This document shows positions 17,401 through 25,631 of a DNA stretch of 64,000 bases, piece by piece (position 1 is the first letter of the stretch; each line of letters opens with the position of its first letter). Origin of the DNA: Euzebya tangerina (lineage in GTDB: Bacteria > Actinomycetota > Nitriliruptoria > Euzebyales > Euzebyaceae); contig NZ_PPDK01000001.1 in NCBI RefSeq assembly GCF_003074135.1, forward strand, positions 3,224,001 to 3,288,000. Direction: 5' to 3'. A model generated the notes under the pieces. It was given only the letters and a program-made list of their open reading frames with translations, was not told the DNA's origin and ran no database searches. Position numbers and translations under genes: made by a program.

Positions 17401-18843
17401 GCACTGCTCCCTCCGGCGGGGTTCGACAAGGGGAAGGCAGAACCGGGGTGGCGCTACGCGATCCGGATGGGCCTCCAGGACGTCGAGCGGATCGACGAGT
17501 CGATGATCAACTCCCTGCTGCTCGGCCGCCCCTTCACCTCGGTCGGTGATCTGCGGCTGCGGGCCCGACTGTCCAAGCCGGTGGTCGAGTCCCTCACCCA
17601 TGCGGGTGCGCTGGACGTCATCGGCGGGATCGGATCTGCCACCGTGCGTGTCCCCTCAGTCCCATCATCCGGACCCAGAGGACACGCACCGGGGTCTGGG
17701 ACGGAGCAGACGACCAAGACCCGCCGTGATCTGCTGCTGGAGGTGGGGGAGCGCTGGAGTGGGTTGAAGCGCCACGCCGTCTCGCGTCCGGACCAGCCGC
17801 AGCAGCTCGGCCTGCTCGAGCCGGAGGAGGCGCTCGGCCTACCCGCGTACCGGCCGAGCGACATCGTGCGGGCCGAACTCGAGGTCACCGGGTTGGACTC
17901 GAGCCGGCACGTCATCTCCTTCTACGACACGCTGCTGGACCAGTTGGGGGTCACCCGTGCGGTGGACCTGCTGGAGTGCCGGGAGAACCAGATGGTCCGG
18001 ATCGCCGGCGTGAAGGTGGCGACCCAGACCCCGCCGGTGAAGTCCGGACAGCGGGTGATCTTCCTGTCGCTGGACGACTCGACGGGGGTGGGGGATGCCA
18101 CGTTCTTCGAGTCGGTGCACGAGGAGTGTGCGTGGACGGTGTTCCACACCTGGCTGCTCGTGGTGGAGGGGCGGGTGCATCGGAGCGGCCGTCGCGGGGT
18201 CAGCTTGACCGCCTCGTCCGTGTGGGACCTGCGGCGGCTGATGCGGGCCTGGCAGCAGGGCTGGCTACCGGAGGCGATGGGGGAGAGCGGACGCCCCGTC
18301 CGTGCCGGCCAGCCGGTCCGGGGGCAGGCCGGTGCGGTCGAGCGCAGCCACGACGGTGCACCGTCGGAGGGGATCCGTGGCGCGCCCGGCCGCTCCGGCA
18401 TCCGGTTCGCCCATCGTCCGGGGGAGCACCTGGTGATGGCGAAGGCGAAGCCGTTCGGTGGCGCCGGCCCGGCGGCCGGTGTGGGGAGCGCCGGTCCCAA
18501 CGCTGGTCGGCAGGGTCTGGCGGCCAGCGCGACCCCTGATGAGACGTCAACGACGGGCTCCGACAGCCCGCTGATCGGTGGGCTCCGTCCTGGCGACCTG
18601 GCGGCTCGGGCTGACGCCACGGCACGGGCGAACACGGTGGGCAGCCCATCCCGGATCGGCCCGAACGGGACGACGTGGGCAGACCCGGCTGGCCGTCATC
18701 CGGGTGTGGACAGCCAGGACGTGAAGCGCCTCTCCCCGAACGATCCTCGCCGTCGGGACGATCCGCGAGCAGCGGGGGAGCGGCACGAGGAGGAGCCGCC
18801 CCGGAAGCTATGGCACTCCTCACCTGGCTCGGCTGGTCACTGA
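14443..18843 (+). CDS. dnaE2: Error-prone DNA polymerase III alpha subunit DnaE2, expanded
   Basis: A C-family polymerase for damage-induced mutagenesis and translesion synthesis. It has an N-terminal PHP domain, the catalytic Asp motif PDIDIDVESARRED near residues 492-505, the palm/fingers segments GFCKAHAAAFSVPTY and FRPGPVKGDMVKPFL, an OB-fold near residue 1180 (VRIAGVKVATQTPP), and the typical DnaE2 terminal KLWHSSPGSAG. At 1466 residues it is much longer than usual (about 1050-1150). Additions are a glycine-rich loop at about 80-145, a repeat-derived loop at 944-970, and a low-complexity stretch of about 140 residues before the last 12. GTG 14443 is preferred over TTG 14431. No imuA or imuB lies nearby. 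Confidence 0.93.
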   Translation: MTTPSFTHLTARTCYSLRDGVIRPHELAQATARMGMAAVGVTDRAGLYGGVRFAQACRAAGVRPIYGATLALAPDGGRPGWEITRGPGVGTLMGPGVGRGLGGPYDNGRSGIGRSGVPSGIGFSGIGFSGIGSGRGQAKGPGSGQAWLADDAAQVALIAADEGGFATLNRVITDHHLDNPRGAPHLRWDHVVHRLGSADRCGGGAGVFVLLGDNSPVGRLLAQGRHDAARQETRRWLHLLGPKRLLIGVTHHQAPGDDARARAAFALADDLGLRAVADQQARYLRQQDARVADVMDAVRQQVPLAQHHSSRRNAQGFLTSPAQMAAVFRERPDALRNTMWVAEQCHVDIGLGRLRVPDFVTGPSGTNDPAWALAELRQRCEHGLVERFGTVAGRSQGGFEDVGRSGHLPSTQQLDDLLDRELAMIKRMGLAGYFLTVAEIMDRIRSKGILAACRGSAASSLVTYALRISDVNPITHDLAFERFMNPYRDELPDIDIDVESARREDIYRDLLETYGEDRVACVAMVETFKARMAIREVGKAIGMPAGEIDYIAKAFPHVRAGDVRPALDHLPELQGLNLDSGHLRLLFDVVERLDGFPRHIALHPCGIILADSTLRDLVPMERSAPRGPSDDGFAMAQYDKDDVEALGLCKLDVLAIRMLSSMAHCIEEVRETRGADIDFDHVGWADGDTYELIQSTRTLGMFQIESPGQRELVGKFQPEHLDDLVVDISLFRPGPVKGDMVKPFLKRRHGEEASGVPHPILERALGETFGVIVYHEQVMRAISAVTGCDLAEADLARRRLGDPTQLEQLERWIKRGAAERGVPPEVAEWLWVSLAQFASFGFCKAHAAAFSVPTYRSAWLKAHFLPEFVAGLLTHDPGMYPRRLIMDDARQFGVAILPLDVNLSASDYRVEIIREDEAYALLGVDPDRLAEADVARGRGGPVRERGTSPHGGEPDLAAGNLTLQRGISPRPQDVWTPRGWSRDDDGALLPPAGFDKGKAEPGWRYAIRMGLQDVERIDESMINSLLLGRPFTSVGDLRLRARLSKPVVESLTHAGALDVIGGIGSATVRVPSVPSSGPRGHAPGSGTEQTTKTRRDLLLEVGERWSGLKRHAVSRPDQPQQLGLLEPEEALGLPAYRPSDIVRAELEVTGLDSSRHVISFYDTLLDQLGVTRAVDLLECRENQMVRIAGVKVATQTPPVKSGQRVIFLSLDDSTGVGDATFFESVHEECAWTVFHTWLLVVEGRVHRSGRRGVSLTASSVWDLRRLMRAWQQGWLPEAMGESGRPVRAGQPVRGQAGAVERSHDGAPSEGIRGAPGRSGIRFAHRPGEHLVMAKAKPFGGAGPAAGVGSAGPNAGRQGLAASATPDETSTTGSDSPLIGGLRPGDLAARADATARANTVGSPSRIGPNGTTWADPAGRHPGVDSQDVKRLSPNDPRRRDDPRAAGERHEEEPPRKLWHSSPGSAGH
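14797..14841 (+). repeat. 15-bp in-frame repeats in the DnaE2 PHP-domain loop
   Basis: Three units of TCCGGCATCGGGTTC lie head to tail at 14797, 14812 and 14827 (the last differs at its end), encoding SGIGF. A related TCCGGCATCGG lies just upstream at 14770. The unit is five codons long, so the frame is kept. Confidence 0.9.
17276..17353 (+). repeat. 20-bp repeat family inside dnaE2
   Basis: Cores start at 17276, 17296, 17316 and 17336, exactly 20 bases apart, each close to GGGGAACCTGAC with ACCTCG-type joining bases. This matches the array at 10265-10460. The stretch is translated in frame as a Gly/Pro-rich loop (HGGEPDLAAGNLTLQRG) between conserved DnaE2 segments. Confidence 0.9.
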
Positions 18844-18906
18844 TGTGCGCCGGCACTCCGCCGCACCACTCCCGGCGTCGGGGTCCCCGTCGGTGGCCCA
18901 GGGTGC

Positions 18907-18940
18907 CCGCGACGAGGTCAGGTCCCCGCGACGAGGTCAG
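18907..18940 (-). repeat. Two reverse-oriented copies of the repeat family
   Basis: GCGACGAGGTCAG occurs at 18909 and again at 18928, a 19-base period, joined by GTCCCC. This is the reverse complement of the repeat family (GGGGACCTGACCTCGTCGC). The second copy contains the stop codon of the histidine kinase gene, which reads on the minus strand. Confidence 0.7.
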
Positions 18941-20469
18941 ATCTGGACGACCTTCGCCGCCAGGAACACGTCGAACGTGGCGCCACCGCCGGGTGTCTCG
19001 CTCACCGTGACCCGGCCACCGTGCGCCTCACTGAGGGCCTTCACCACGAACAGGCCGAGGCCCAGCCCACCGCGGTCGAACGGGTCGTTCCCACGGCTGA
19101 ACTTCTTGAACAGGTCACCGAACTCGCCGGTGTTCAGCCCACCGCCATGATCCGCAACCTGCAGTCGGACACCGTTCTCCGTCCGGTCGATGCTGACCTC
19201 GACCGGCGTGCCCTCCGGCGTGTACTTGGCTGCGTTGGACAACAGGTTGTCCAGGATCCGCGCCAACGCATCGGTGTCGACGCCGTAGTGCAGACCCTCG
19301 GGCTTGACGAAGGAGATCGGGTGACTGGGCAGCGCACGCTTGAGCCCCTGGACGGACTTGTCGATGAACTGGCCGACGTCCGTCGGCTCGGGCGAGATGC
19401 TGACCGCACCCTCGTTGCGCCGGGAGGTCTCCAGCAGGTTCTCGATCAGCCGGTCCAGACGCCAGCCCTGGTTCCTCGCGATCTCGGCGAACTCGGCAAC
19501 CTTCTCCGGCGGCAGGCTGATTCCGGGGCGGGCCAGCGTGCTCATCAGGCCGATCATCGAGGTCAACGGGGTCCGGAGCTCGTGCGTGACGAGGGTCAGG
19601 AACTCGTTCTTGGCGCGGTCCTGCTCCAGCAGGTTGGCGACCTGGCCCAACTGCTCCTCGTAGGCACGGGCATTGCTGATCGCGGCGGCGGCCGCGTCGG
19701 CGAAGACGCTGACCCCACGCAGGTCGAACTCGCTGAACGGCTCGCGGACGTCACCGGTGTCCACGCGGATGACGCCCACCAGGGCGCCGCGGATCCGCAT
19801 CGGGGCGACCAGCACGTCGCCGGTCTGGCGGCGGTTCCGGGGCAGCTCACCCTCACCGGAGTCGATCAGCAGGGCATCGCCGCGGGTGATCGCACCTCCG
19901 GCCAGGCCGTCACCGATCGCCTGACGCATGCCGATCTGCACGGCGGCGTCCCCGGTCGTTGCGGCCACGACGAGGACCTCGTCGTCGTCCGGGTCGACCA
20001 GCAGGATCGAGACCGATCCGGCGTTCAGCAGCGAGTGGGCCGAGTCCGCGATCTGGGACATGACGGCCTTCAGGTCGAGTGCGGAGTTCATCGCCTGGGT
20101 GGCGCGGAGCAGCAGGTTGACCTCGTCGACGCGGTTGACCAGCGACGCGGTCAGGACCCGCTCCTCGACCAACATCGCGGTCAGGCGGCGGAGGGTCACC
20201 TCCCGCTCGGCGACGTACCCCAGCACGGTGACCAGCATGGCCAGCATGGCCAGTCGGACGTTCCGGCTCTCGAACACGTCCAGCAGGTCAGCGCTCACCA
20301 GGTTGAAGCCCGCGGCGACCATGGCGACGGGGACCACGATGGCCACGAGCAGGGACAAGCCCCACAGCTGGGCACGGCGGCGGTCCACCTGCTCGAGGTT
20401 CGGGACGCGCAGGTCCTTCAGGCCCGCCGTCTTGGCAAGCTGACGGCTGTCGGCAGCGAAGGCACTCAT
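18937..20469 (-). CDS. Orphan sensor histidine kinase with GAF domain
   Basis: A 510-residue membrane kinase. Two hydrophobic segments (about 37-57 and 70-86) are followed by a short coiled linker, a GAF domain (about 130-275, SVSILLVDPDDDEVLVVAA), then the dimerisation helix with His near residue 296 in LVTHELRTPLTSMIGL. The ATPase domain carries N-box LDNLLSNAAKYTPEG, DHGGGL and GLGLGLFVVKALSEAHGG. The sensory input is unknown. No response regulator gene adjoins it. The ATG at 20469 is the clear start. It is convergent with dnaE2, and its stop lies inside a repeat copy. Confidence 0.93.
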   Translation of the reverse strand: MSAFAADSRQLAKTAGLKDLRVPNLEQVDRRRAQLWGLSLLVAIVVPVAMVAAGFNLVSADLLDVFESRNVRLAMLAMLVTVLGYVAEREVTLRRLTAMLVEERVLTASLVNRVDEVNLLLRATQAMNSALDLKAVMSQIADSAHSLLNAGSVSILLVDPDDDEVLVVAATTGDAAVQIGMRQAIGDGLAGGAITRGDALLIDSGEGELPRNRRQTGDVLVAPMRIRGALVGVIRVDTGDVREPFSEFDLRGVSVFADAAAAAISNARAYEEQLGQVANLLEQDRAKNEFLTLVTHELRTPLTSMIGLMSTLARPGISLPPEKVAEFAEIARNQGWRLDRLIENLLETSRRNEGAVSISPEPTDVGQFIDKSVQGLKRALPSHPISFVKPEGLHYGVDTDALARILDNLLSNAAKYTPEGTPVEVSIDRTENGVRLQVADHGGGLNTGEFGDLFKKFSRGNDPFDRGGLGLGLFVVKALSEAHGGRVTVSETPGGGATFDVFLAAKVVQI

Positions 20470-20568
20470 GGTCTCAGATCAACCTGGTTCGTTGGAGATG
20501 GGTCTGACGATTGGATCGGCAGGACCAGGCCTCCGCATTAGCACGACTTCGACGCATCATTGGCTGCG

Positions 20569-21771
20569 GTGACACAACCGGTCGACGAGCCGATCCTCCA
20601 CGTGGACATGGATGCCTTCTACGCATCGGTGGAGGTTCGGGAGCGCCCAGAGCTCCGTGGCCGGCCCGTGCTGGTCGGCGGACTGGGTGGGCGCGGGGTC
20701 GTCGCGAGCTGCTCCTATGAGGCCCGCGAGTTCGGCATCCACTCCGCCATGCCCATGGCGCGGGCCATGCGGGTGTGCCCGCAGGCCGTGGTCGTCAGCC
20801 CCAACTTCGAGCTCTACGGCGCGGTGTCGACACAGATCCGGGAGATCTTCGACTCAGTCACGCCGTTGGTCGAGCCCTTGTCGCTCGACGAGGCGTTCCT
20901 GGACGTCCGGGGCAGCGTGCGCCTCTTCGGTCCGCCGGAGGTCATCGGCGAGCTCATCCGCACGCGAATCCGGGAGGAGCTCTCGCTGGTCGCAAGCGTC
21001 GGGGTGGCACCCAACAAGTTCCTGGCCAAGCTGTGCTCGGGGAAGGCCAAGCCGGACGGTCTGCTCCACCTCCGGCAGACCGACGTGGCGTCCTACCTGG
21101 CCCCGTTGCCGGTCCGGGACCTGTGGGGTGTCGGGACCAAGACCGCGGAACGCCTGGAGCGCTTCGGCATCCGCACCGTGGGTGAGCTGCAGCGGGTTCC
21201 GGTCGACACGATGCGGCGGCTCGTCGGCGAGGCGGGGGCAGCCCAGCTGACCGACCTGGCGCACGGTCGGGACGCACGGACGGTGCAGACCGTCCACGCG
21301 GCCAAGGGGATGGGAGCGGAGGAGACGTTCGACGCCGACATCGACGACCCGGACCAGCTGCGGCGTGAGCTCCTGCGCCTCAGCGAGCGGGTTGCCCGGC
21401 GTCTGCGAAAGGAGGAGCTGGCGGCCCGGACGGTCACGCTGAAGTTGCGGTACGCCAACTTCTCCACCGTCACCCGAAGTGTGACGCTGCCCAACCCCGT
21501 CGACGATGCGACCGAGCTGTACCGACAGGTGGGCATCCTGATGGACAAGCTGCGCCTCCAGCGCGTCCGGGTTCGCCTCGTCGGGGTGCGCGCCACCAAC
21601 CTGGCCCCGGCCGATGCAGCCCGACAGCTGAGCCTCACCGCGGACGACCGGTGGCAGATGGTGGAGCACGCGGCAGATCGGGCGCGTGAACGCTTCGGCG
21701 ATGGGGTGGTGACCAGAGGCGCGCTGCTCGAGAACGATGACGAGTGGCGCCGCTCGCAGCTGGAGGAGTAG
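20569..21771 (+). CDS. dinB: DNA polymerase IV (Y-family)
   Basis: A 400-residue translesion polymerase. HVDMDAFYASVEVRE carries the first catalytic Asp, and SLDEAFLDV the Asp-Glu pair. SVGVAPNKFLAKLCSGKAKP and the helix-hairpin-helix in LWGVGTKTAERLERFGI follow, then a little-finger domain. All catalytic residues are present, so it is DinB and not the inactive ImuB. GTG 20569 starts close to the conserved domain; TTG 20560 is possible. There is no LexA box immediately upstream, unlike dnaE2 two kilobases away, suggesting different control. The C-terminal clamp-binding peptide is not obvious. Confidence 0.93.
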   Translation: MTQPVDEPILHVDMDAFYASVEVRERPELRGRPVLVGGLGGRGVVASCSYEAREFGIHSAMPMARAMRVCPQAVVVSPNFELYGAVSTQIREIFDSVTPLVEPLSLDEAFLDVRGSVRLFGPPEVIGELIRTRIREELSLVASVGVAPNKFLAKLCSGKAKPDGLLHLRQTDVASYLAPLPVRDLWGVGTKTAERLERFGIRTVGELQRVPVDTMRRLVGEAGAAQLTDLAHGRDARTVQTVHAAKGMGAEETFDADIDDPDQLRRELLRLSERVARRLRKEELAARTVTLKLRYANFSTVTRSVTLPNPVDDATELYRQVGILMDKLRLQRVRVRLVGVRATNLAPADAARQLSLTADDRWQMVEHAADRARERFGDGVVTRGALLENDDEWRRSQLEE

Positions 21772-21835
21772 CACGCAGTCGGTTGAGTCGCCCGCGGTTG
21801 GGGGAGCGGCGAGGCGGGAGACTAGGATCGCCGCC

Positions 21836-22627
21836 ATGAGCGATCGAGTGACCTTCGAGATTGGTGAGGACGCCGTCGGTGTGGTCACCCTCAACCGCCC
21901 CGACAAGCTGAATGCGATGGATCGTCCGCTCTTCGAGGGGCTCCACGACGCGGCAGCACAGGCCGGTCATGCCATCGAGGAGGGCTCGGTCCGCGCCGTC
22001 CTGCTCAGAGCCGAGGGGCGAGCCTTCAGCGCCGGTCTGGACGTGAGTCTGTTCAGCAGTCAGCTGGGCGAGGCCCCCGACGACGAGTGGATCGCCTACC
22101 TCCAGCAGGCCATCACCGGCCTCGAGGACCTGCGCGTCCCCGTCGTCGCTGCCATCCAGGGGCCGGCCCTCGGCGGCGGTTGTCAGTTGGCCCTGGGTGC
22201 ACACCTGCGGCTGGCCGCTCCCGACGCACAGCTTGCACTGCTCGAGGCCGCCTGGGCCATCATCCCGGATCTCGGGGGCCTCACCCGCCTGCCTCGGCTC
22301 ATCGGTCTGAGCCGCGCCACGGACATGGCGATGACCGCACGGAAGGTCGGCGCGAGCGAGGCCCTGTCGTGGGGACTGGTCGACCGGGTCCTGGACGAGG
22401 AGGACTTCGACGCCGCTGCCCGGGCGTTCACGGCCACGCTGGCCGCTGGCCCGACGCTGGCCATCGGAGCCGTCCCCGCTCTCCTGCGCCAGTCGTTCAC
22501 CACCGAACGCGATCCCATGCTGGCCGCGGAACGGGCCTACCAACAGCAGTGCTTGGCGTCGGTTGACTTCCGGGAGGCTGCGCAAGCGGCATTGCAGCAA
22601 CGGCAGCCATCCTTCGAGGGCCAGTAA
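21836..22627 (+). CDS. Enoyl-CoA hydratase/isomerase family protein
   Basis: A 263-residue crotonase-fold enzyme. The two oxyanion-hole segments are AFSAGLDVSLF and GPALGGGCQLALGAHLRLA. A Glu in LLEAAWAIIPDLGGLTRLPRL sits where the catalytic acid is expected, followed by the typical AMTARKVGASEALSWGLVDRV. It should hydrate or isomerise an enoyl-CoA in beta-oxidation or a related pathway; the exact substrate is open. ATG 21836 is chosen for AGGA upstream and family length. It stands alone after dinB. Confidence 0.92.
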   Translation: MSDRVTFEIGEDAVGVVTLNRPDKLNAMDRPLFEGLHDAAAQAGHAIEEGSVRAVLLRAEGRAFSAGLDVSLFSSQLGEAPDDEWIAYLQQAITGLEDLRVPVVAAIQGPALGGGCQLALGAHLRLAAPDAQLALLEAAWAIIPDLGGLTRLPRLIGLSRATDMAMTARKVGASEALSWGLVDRVLDEEDFDAAARAFTATLAAGPTLAIGAVPALLRQSFTTERDPMLAAERAYQQQCLASVDFREAAQAALQQRQPSFEGQ

Positions 22628-22747
22628 CCCCCAAGCACCAGCATCGCCGCGTGGACCGCTCTACACTCAACTTCTCGGTTCCCTGACCGATACCGAACAG
22701 ACACCCCCGTCCACCGCTTGACCGCCCGCGACCCACGGAGCAGCGAA

Positions 22748-23101
22748 ATGCCACTGTCCGACCGTGAACGGCAGATCCTCAACGAGATCGAGGACGCGCT
22801 GGCGACGGAGGATCCCAAGTTCGCGAGCAAGGTGGCCACACTGCCTCGCTCGGCGGAGCAGACCCGGCTTCGCTACGGGATCGCCGGGTTCGTGGTCGGT
22901 GTACTCATGCTGCTGGCGATCGTGTTCCACATCCTGTGGGGCTTCGCCGGCTTCGTGTTGATGCTGGTCAGCGCCGTGGTGGTGTTGAACCAGCTGAAGA
23001 ACCTCGGCAACGATCGAGCCCTTGACCTGGGCGGGCAGATCAAGGGTGGGTTCGCGCGGTACATGGAAGGCCGCCGCAAGGGCACCGACCAAGCCGACTG
23101 A
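22748..23101 (+). CDS. DUF3040 membrane protein
   Basis: A 117-residue actinobacterial DUF3040 protein. It begins with the family signature MPLSDRERQILNEIEDAL and DPKFASKV, then two hydrophobic helices (about 42-60 and 63-82) separated by a short turn, and a basic C-terminus. GGAG at 22738 places the start at ATG 22748. The family is found near division and cell-wall genes in many actinobacteria, but no such neighbours are visible here. Function unknown. Confidence 0.87.
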   Translation: MPLSDRERQILNEIEDALATEDPKFASKVATLPRSAEQTRLRYGIAGFVVGVLMLLAIVFHILWGFAGFVLMLVSAVVVLNQLKNLGNDRALDLGGQIKGGFARYMEGRRKGTDQAD

Positions 23102-23115
23102 GACCTGTCGCGGGA

Positions 23116-23285
23116 CGCTAGTGGTCCGTAGTTCAAATCTCTTTGGCATCCGCGGCCCCCGCATCACCGCTGGACTGCGTTGCGCTCGCTTGAATGACCC
23201 GCCATGCGGCGGCTTCGCGCGCCTTGCCAGCGGCGCGCGGCTGACCACGGCTGGCGCAAAGATCTTCTCCTACGGACCACTAGCG
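23116..23285. repeat. 170-bp palindromic element with perfect 16-bp ends
   Basis: CGCTAGTGGTCCGTAG at 23116-23131 is matched exactly by its reverse complement at 23270-23285. Further inward the two halves stay complementary with gaps (for example ATCTCTTTGG against GCAAAGATC, and CCGCTGG at 23168 against CCAGCGG at 23226), so the whole element can fold into one long imperfect hairpin around position 23200. It has no credible ORF and its right end contains the stop codon of the transglutaminase gene. It looks like a non-autonomous MITE or a large REP-type element. Confidence 0.75.
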
Positions 23286-25631
23286 GTTCGTCAGGACCCG
23301 CAGCCTGACCCACACACGTCGCCATGCCGGCAGGTGATCGGTGAGCTTGCCGACCAGGCTGGCGGCGGCCCGCTCGGCCTGCTCAGCGTCGTGTTCGGTG
23401 ACCGCCGGCGCGAAGATCGCCCGAGTCGAGGCACGAGCCAGGACGGGCGCGGCGTGATGGCCATCAGAGATCCGCGGGAAGAACTCCTCACCCGTCTCTG
23501 CCGGGTGTCGCGGCCGGCCGAGGGCACGCGCGACGTTCTGCACCGCCGCCCCGGCCGCGTCGATCCGCTGCTGCGGTGAGTGGTCCTCCGTGCCGCGTTC
23601 GCGGCGACGACGCACGCCCAGCGCAGCCAGGCCAACGAGCGTGACACCCCCCACCACCAGGATCCACGGCACGCCACGCTCCTCCTGGACGAGGCCATCA
23701 CCCTCGACGTTCGGGGCCGGGAAGGGGTCGGCGAAGTCCTCGGGGGTCGTGGGGATCTGCGGATCAAGACCGCCCGGTCCGAGCGGCGAGCTGGCGAGGC
23801 CCGCGTCGCCCTGCTGCTCGGCGAAGGTCTGGCCTGGGACGATGCCGTCGGCACCGGTCACCAACACGTTGCCGTCAGACCGTGGGGTCGGTTCGAAGGG
23901 GATCCATCCCAGATCGCCGAAGTCGACCTCCACCCAGGCGTGTGCGTTGCCGTTGGTGACCTCGTACAGCCCGTCCGCTCCGAGCACGCCTGGCGTGTAG
24001 CCGACCGCCAGCCGTGCTGGTATGCCCAGCGTGCGCAGCATGACGGCCATGGTCCCGGCGAACTGCTCGCAGTACCCCTCACGTCCGTTGATGAAGCGGG
24101 TGAGCGCGGTCGCCCCCAACCCGGGATCGGGCTGTGTCGAGTAGGTCCACGTCCGCAGCTCGTTCTGGATGGCGAGCGCGGTGTCGAACATGGTCTCCGC
24201 ACCGGCGTCGCCCACGATCTGGCGCGCCAACGTCACGACCTCGTTCGGCACGTTGTCCGGCAGCGTCGTGCCGGCGGAGCCCGGACTTGGCCGCGGAACC
24301 GCGCGGAGCTGGTCGGCATCCGGTTGAGGCAGAGCCGCGCGCACGGTGTAGGTGTCGCCGTCCACGAGTGGCGCCGAGCCGGGCACGGTCAGCGTGGCCG
24401 AGCGCCGGTCATAGCGCAGCACCTCCGCCTTGGCGCCGGTCACCTCGATCGGTTGGAAGGGCGCTGGTGCCAGCACCGCACCACCCTCGATCTGGGCGGC
24501 GACCGTGATGGACACGTCCACCGGCTCGACCGGGATCGGTGGTGGGGTGTCGACCAGCCCCTGGACGGGGTTGCCGCTGATCGTCCCGGTGGTCCACTGC
24601 TCCGCCTCGTCGTAGGTGTCCAGGGACGTGGTCCGCAGGTACACCGGGCGAGGTGTCTCGACGCGGACGACCGGCCCCTGGTCGGTGGCGACGAGTCGCT
24701 GCCGGATGTCGACGATCGGGTTGGTGGTGATCGTCGTGCCGGTCCCGCCGCGGGCCTGGTAGAGCGGCTCGTCCCTGAACCCTGGGAGGAGCGAGGCGAA
24801 GGTGAGTCCGAGCACCACGGCCGCCGCGGTGAGCACCAATCCGCTGGCCGGGATCACCGGTGATCGGCGTGACCGCCCGGACAGGCCCGGAACCGAGACC
24901 CGCCGTCCGAACTCACCGGTCGCGTTGGCATTGCCCAGCAGCAGCAGGGTCCCGGCGGCGATCAGGAAGCCGATCGTCGGCGCGGTGATGCTGAGCGACT
25001 CCGGTGCGATGGCGAGCGGTGTGGCCCACATCACCAGCGCGGCGATGATCGCCTTCGAGGGCGATCGGAGGACGAAGAGCATCCCGTCGGCGAGGTAGGC
25101 GACGACCCACGTCCCCATAACGGCGAGCAGCAGCAGCCCGGCCTCGGCGAACGTCGGCGAGGGGCGCAACTCCACCAGTTCCAGGCCACGGATGAAGAGG
25201 TCCCGGACGGCAACGAGTGTGTCGGGGGTGGGCAGGAGTCCTGCGACGGCGGTGGAGGGGAGGAAGGCGATCGTGACGAATGCCAGCAAGCTGGCGGCGC
25301 TCATCAGGAGGTGGATGATGGGACCGGCGCCAAGGCGACGCGCACCCCACCCGATCCCCAGGGCCAGGACCACCCCGCCGACGATCGGCCGAACCCACTC
25401 CGTCCCGATGAAGACCGACCGGATGGGCACGACCGCGGCCAGCAGGAGCAGCAGTAGGGCGATCGTCATGACGTCGTCGTCGACTGCTGGCCCCTGGCGT
25501 CCGGGACGCCGGCCACGGGGTGGTGGGATGGGCTCGGGCGAGGGCAGCGCCACTCTGGAGCGTCGGCTGGAGCGACGATCACGCCCGGACCGGGAGGGCG
25601 GGCTGATCGGCGGGGTCAGTGTGCTGCTCAT
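23280..25631 (-). CDS. TgpA-like transglutaminase-domain membrane protein
   Basis: A 783-residue protein of the DUF3488/transglutaminase-core family. After a basic N-terminus come about seven hydrophobic helices (residues 50-280), then a large exported region. The transglutaminase core near 490-580 has [17 protein letters not shown] (catalytic Cys), [17 protein letters not shown] (His and Asp). One more helix follows near 655, then a basic cytoplasmic tail of DUF4129 type. It forms an operon with DUF58 and MoxR genes, overlapping the former by four bases. Such trios are linked to cell-envelope or assembly functions, but the substrate is unknown. Its stop codon lies in the palindromic element. 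Confidence 0.9.
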   Translation of the reverse strand: MSSTLTPPISPPSRSGRDRRSSRRSRVALPSPEPIPPPRGRRPGRQGPAVDDDVMTIALLLLLLAAVVPIRSVFIGTEWVRPIVGGVVLALGIGWGARRLGAGPIIHLLMSAASLLAFVTIAFLPSTAVAGLLPTPDTLVAVRDLFIRGLELVELRPSPTFAEAGLLLLAVMGTWVVAYLADGMLFVLRSPSKAIIAALVMWATPLAIAPESLSITAPTIGFLIAAGTLLLLGNANATGEFGRRVSVPGLSGRSRRSPVIPASGLVLTAAAVVLGLTFASLLPGFRDEPLYQARGGTGTTITTNPIVDIRQRLVATDQGPVVRVETPRPVYLRTTSLDTYDEAEQWTTGTISGNPVQGLVDTPPPIPVEPVDVSITVAAQIEGGAVLAPAPFQPIEVTGAKAEVLRYDRRSATLTVPGSAPLVDGDTYTVRAALPQPDADQLRAVPRPSPGSAGTTLPDNVPNEVVTLARQIVGDAGAETMFDTALAIQNELRTWTYSTQPDPGLGATALTRFINGREGYCEQFAGTMAVMLRTLGIPARLAVGYTPGVLGADGLYEVTNGNAHAWVEVDFGDLGWIPFEPTPRSDGNVLVTGADGIVPGQTFAEQQGDAGLASSPLGPGGLDPQIPTTPEDFADPFPAPNVEGDGLVQEERGVPWILVVGGVTLVGLAALGVRRRRERGTEDHSPQQRIDAAGAAVQNVARALGRPRHPAETGEEFFPRISDGHHAAPVLARASTRAIFAPAVTEHDAEQAERAAASLVGKLTDHLPAWRRVWVRLRVLTNR

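Noticed and set aside
20569-21771. ImuB as the identity of the Y-family polymerase
   Set aside because: The catalytic Asp/Glu residues (DMDAF, SLDEAF) are intact, while ImuB lacks them; the protein fits DinB.
23120-23150. tRNA T-arm-like GTAGTTCAAATC in the palindromic element
   Set aside because: No acceptor, D or anticodon arm can be formed around it; the match is short and sits in the terminal repeat of the element.
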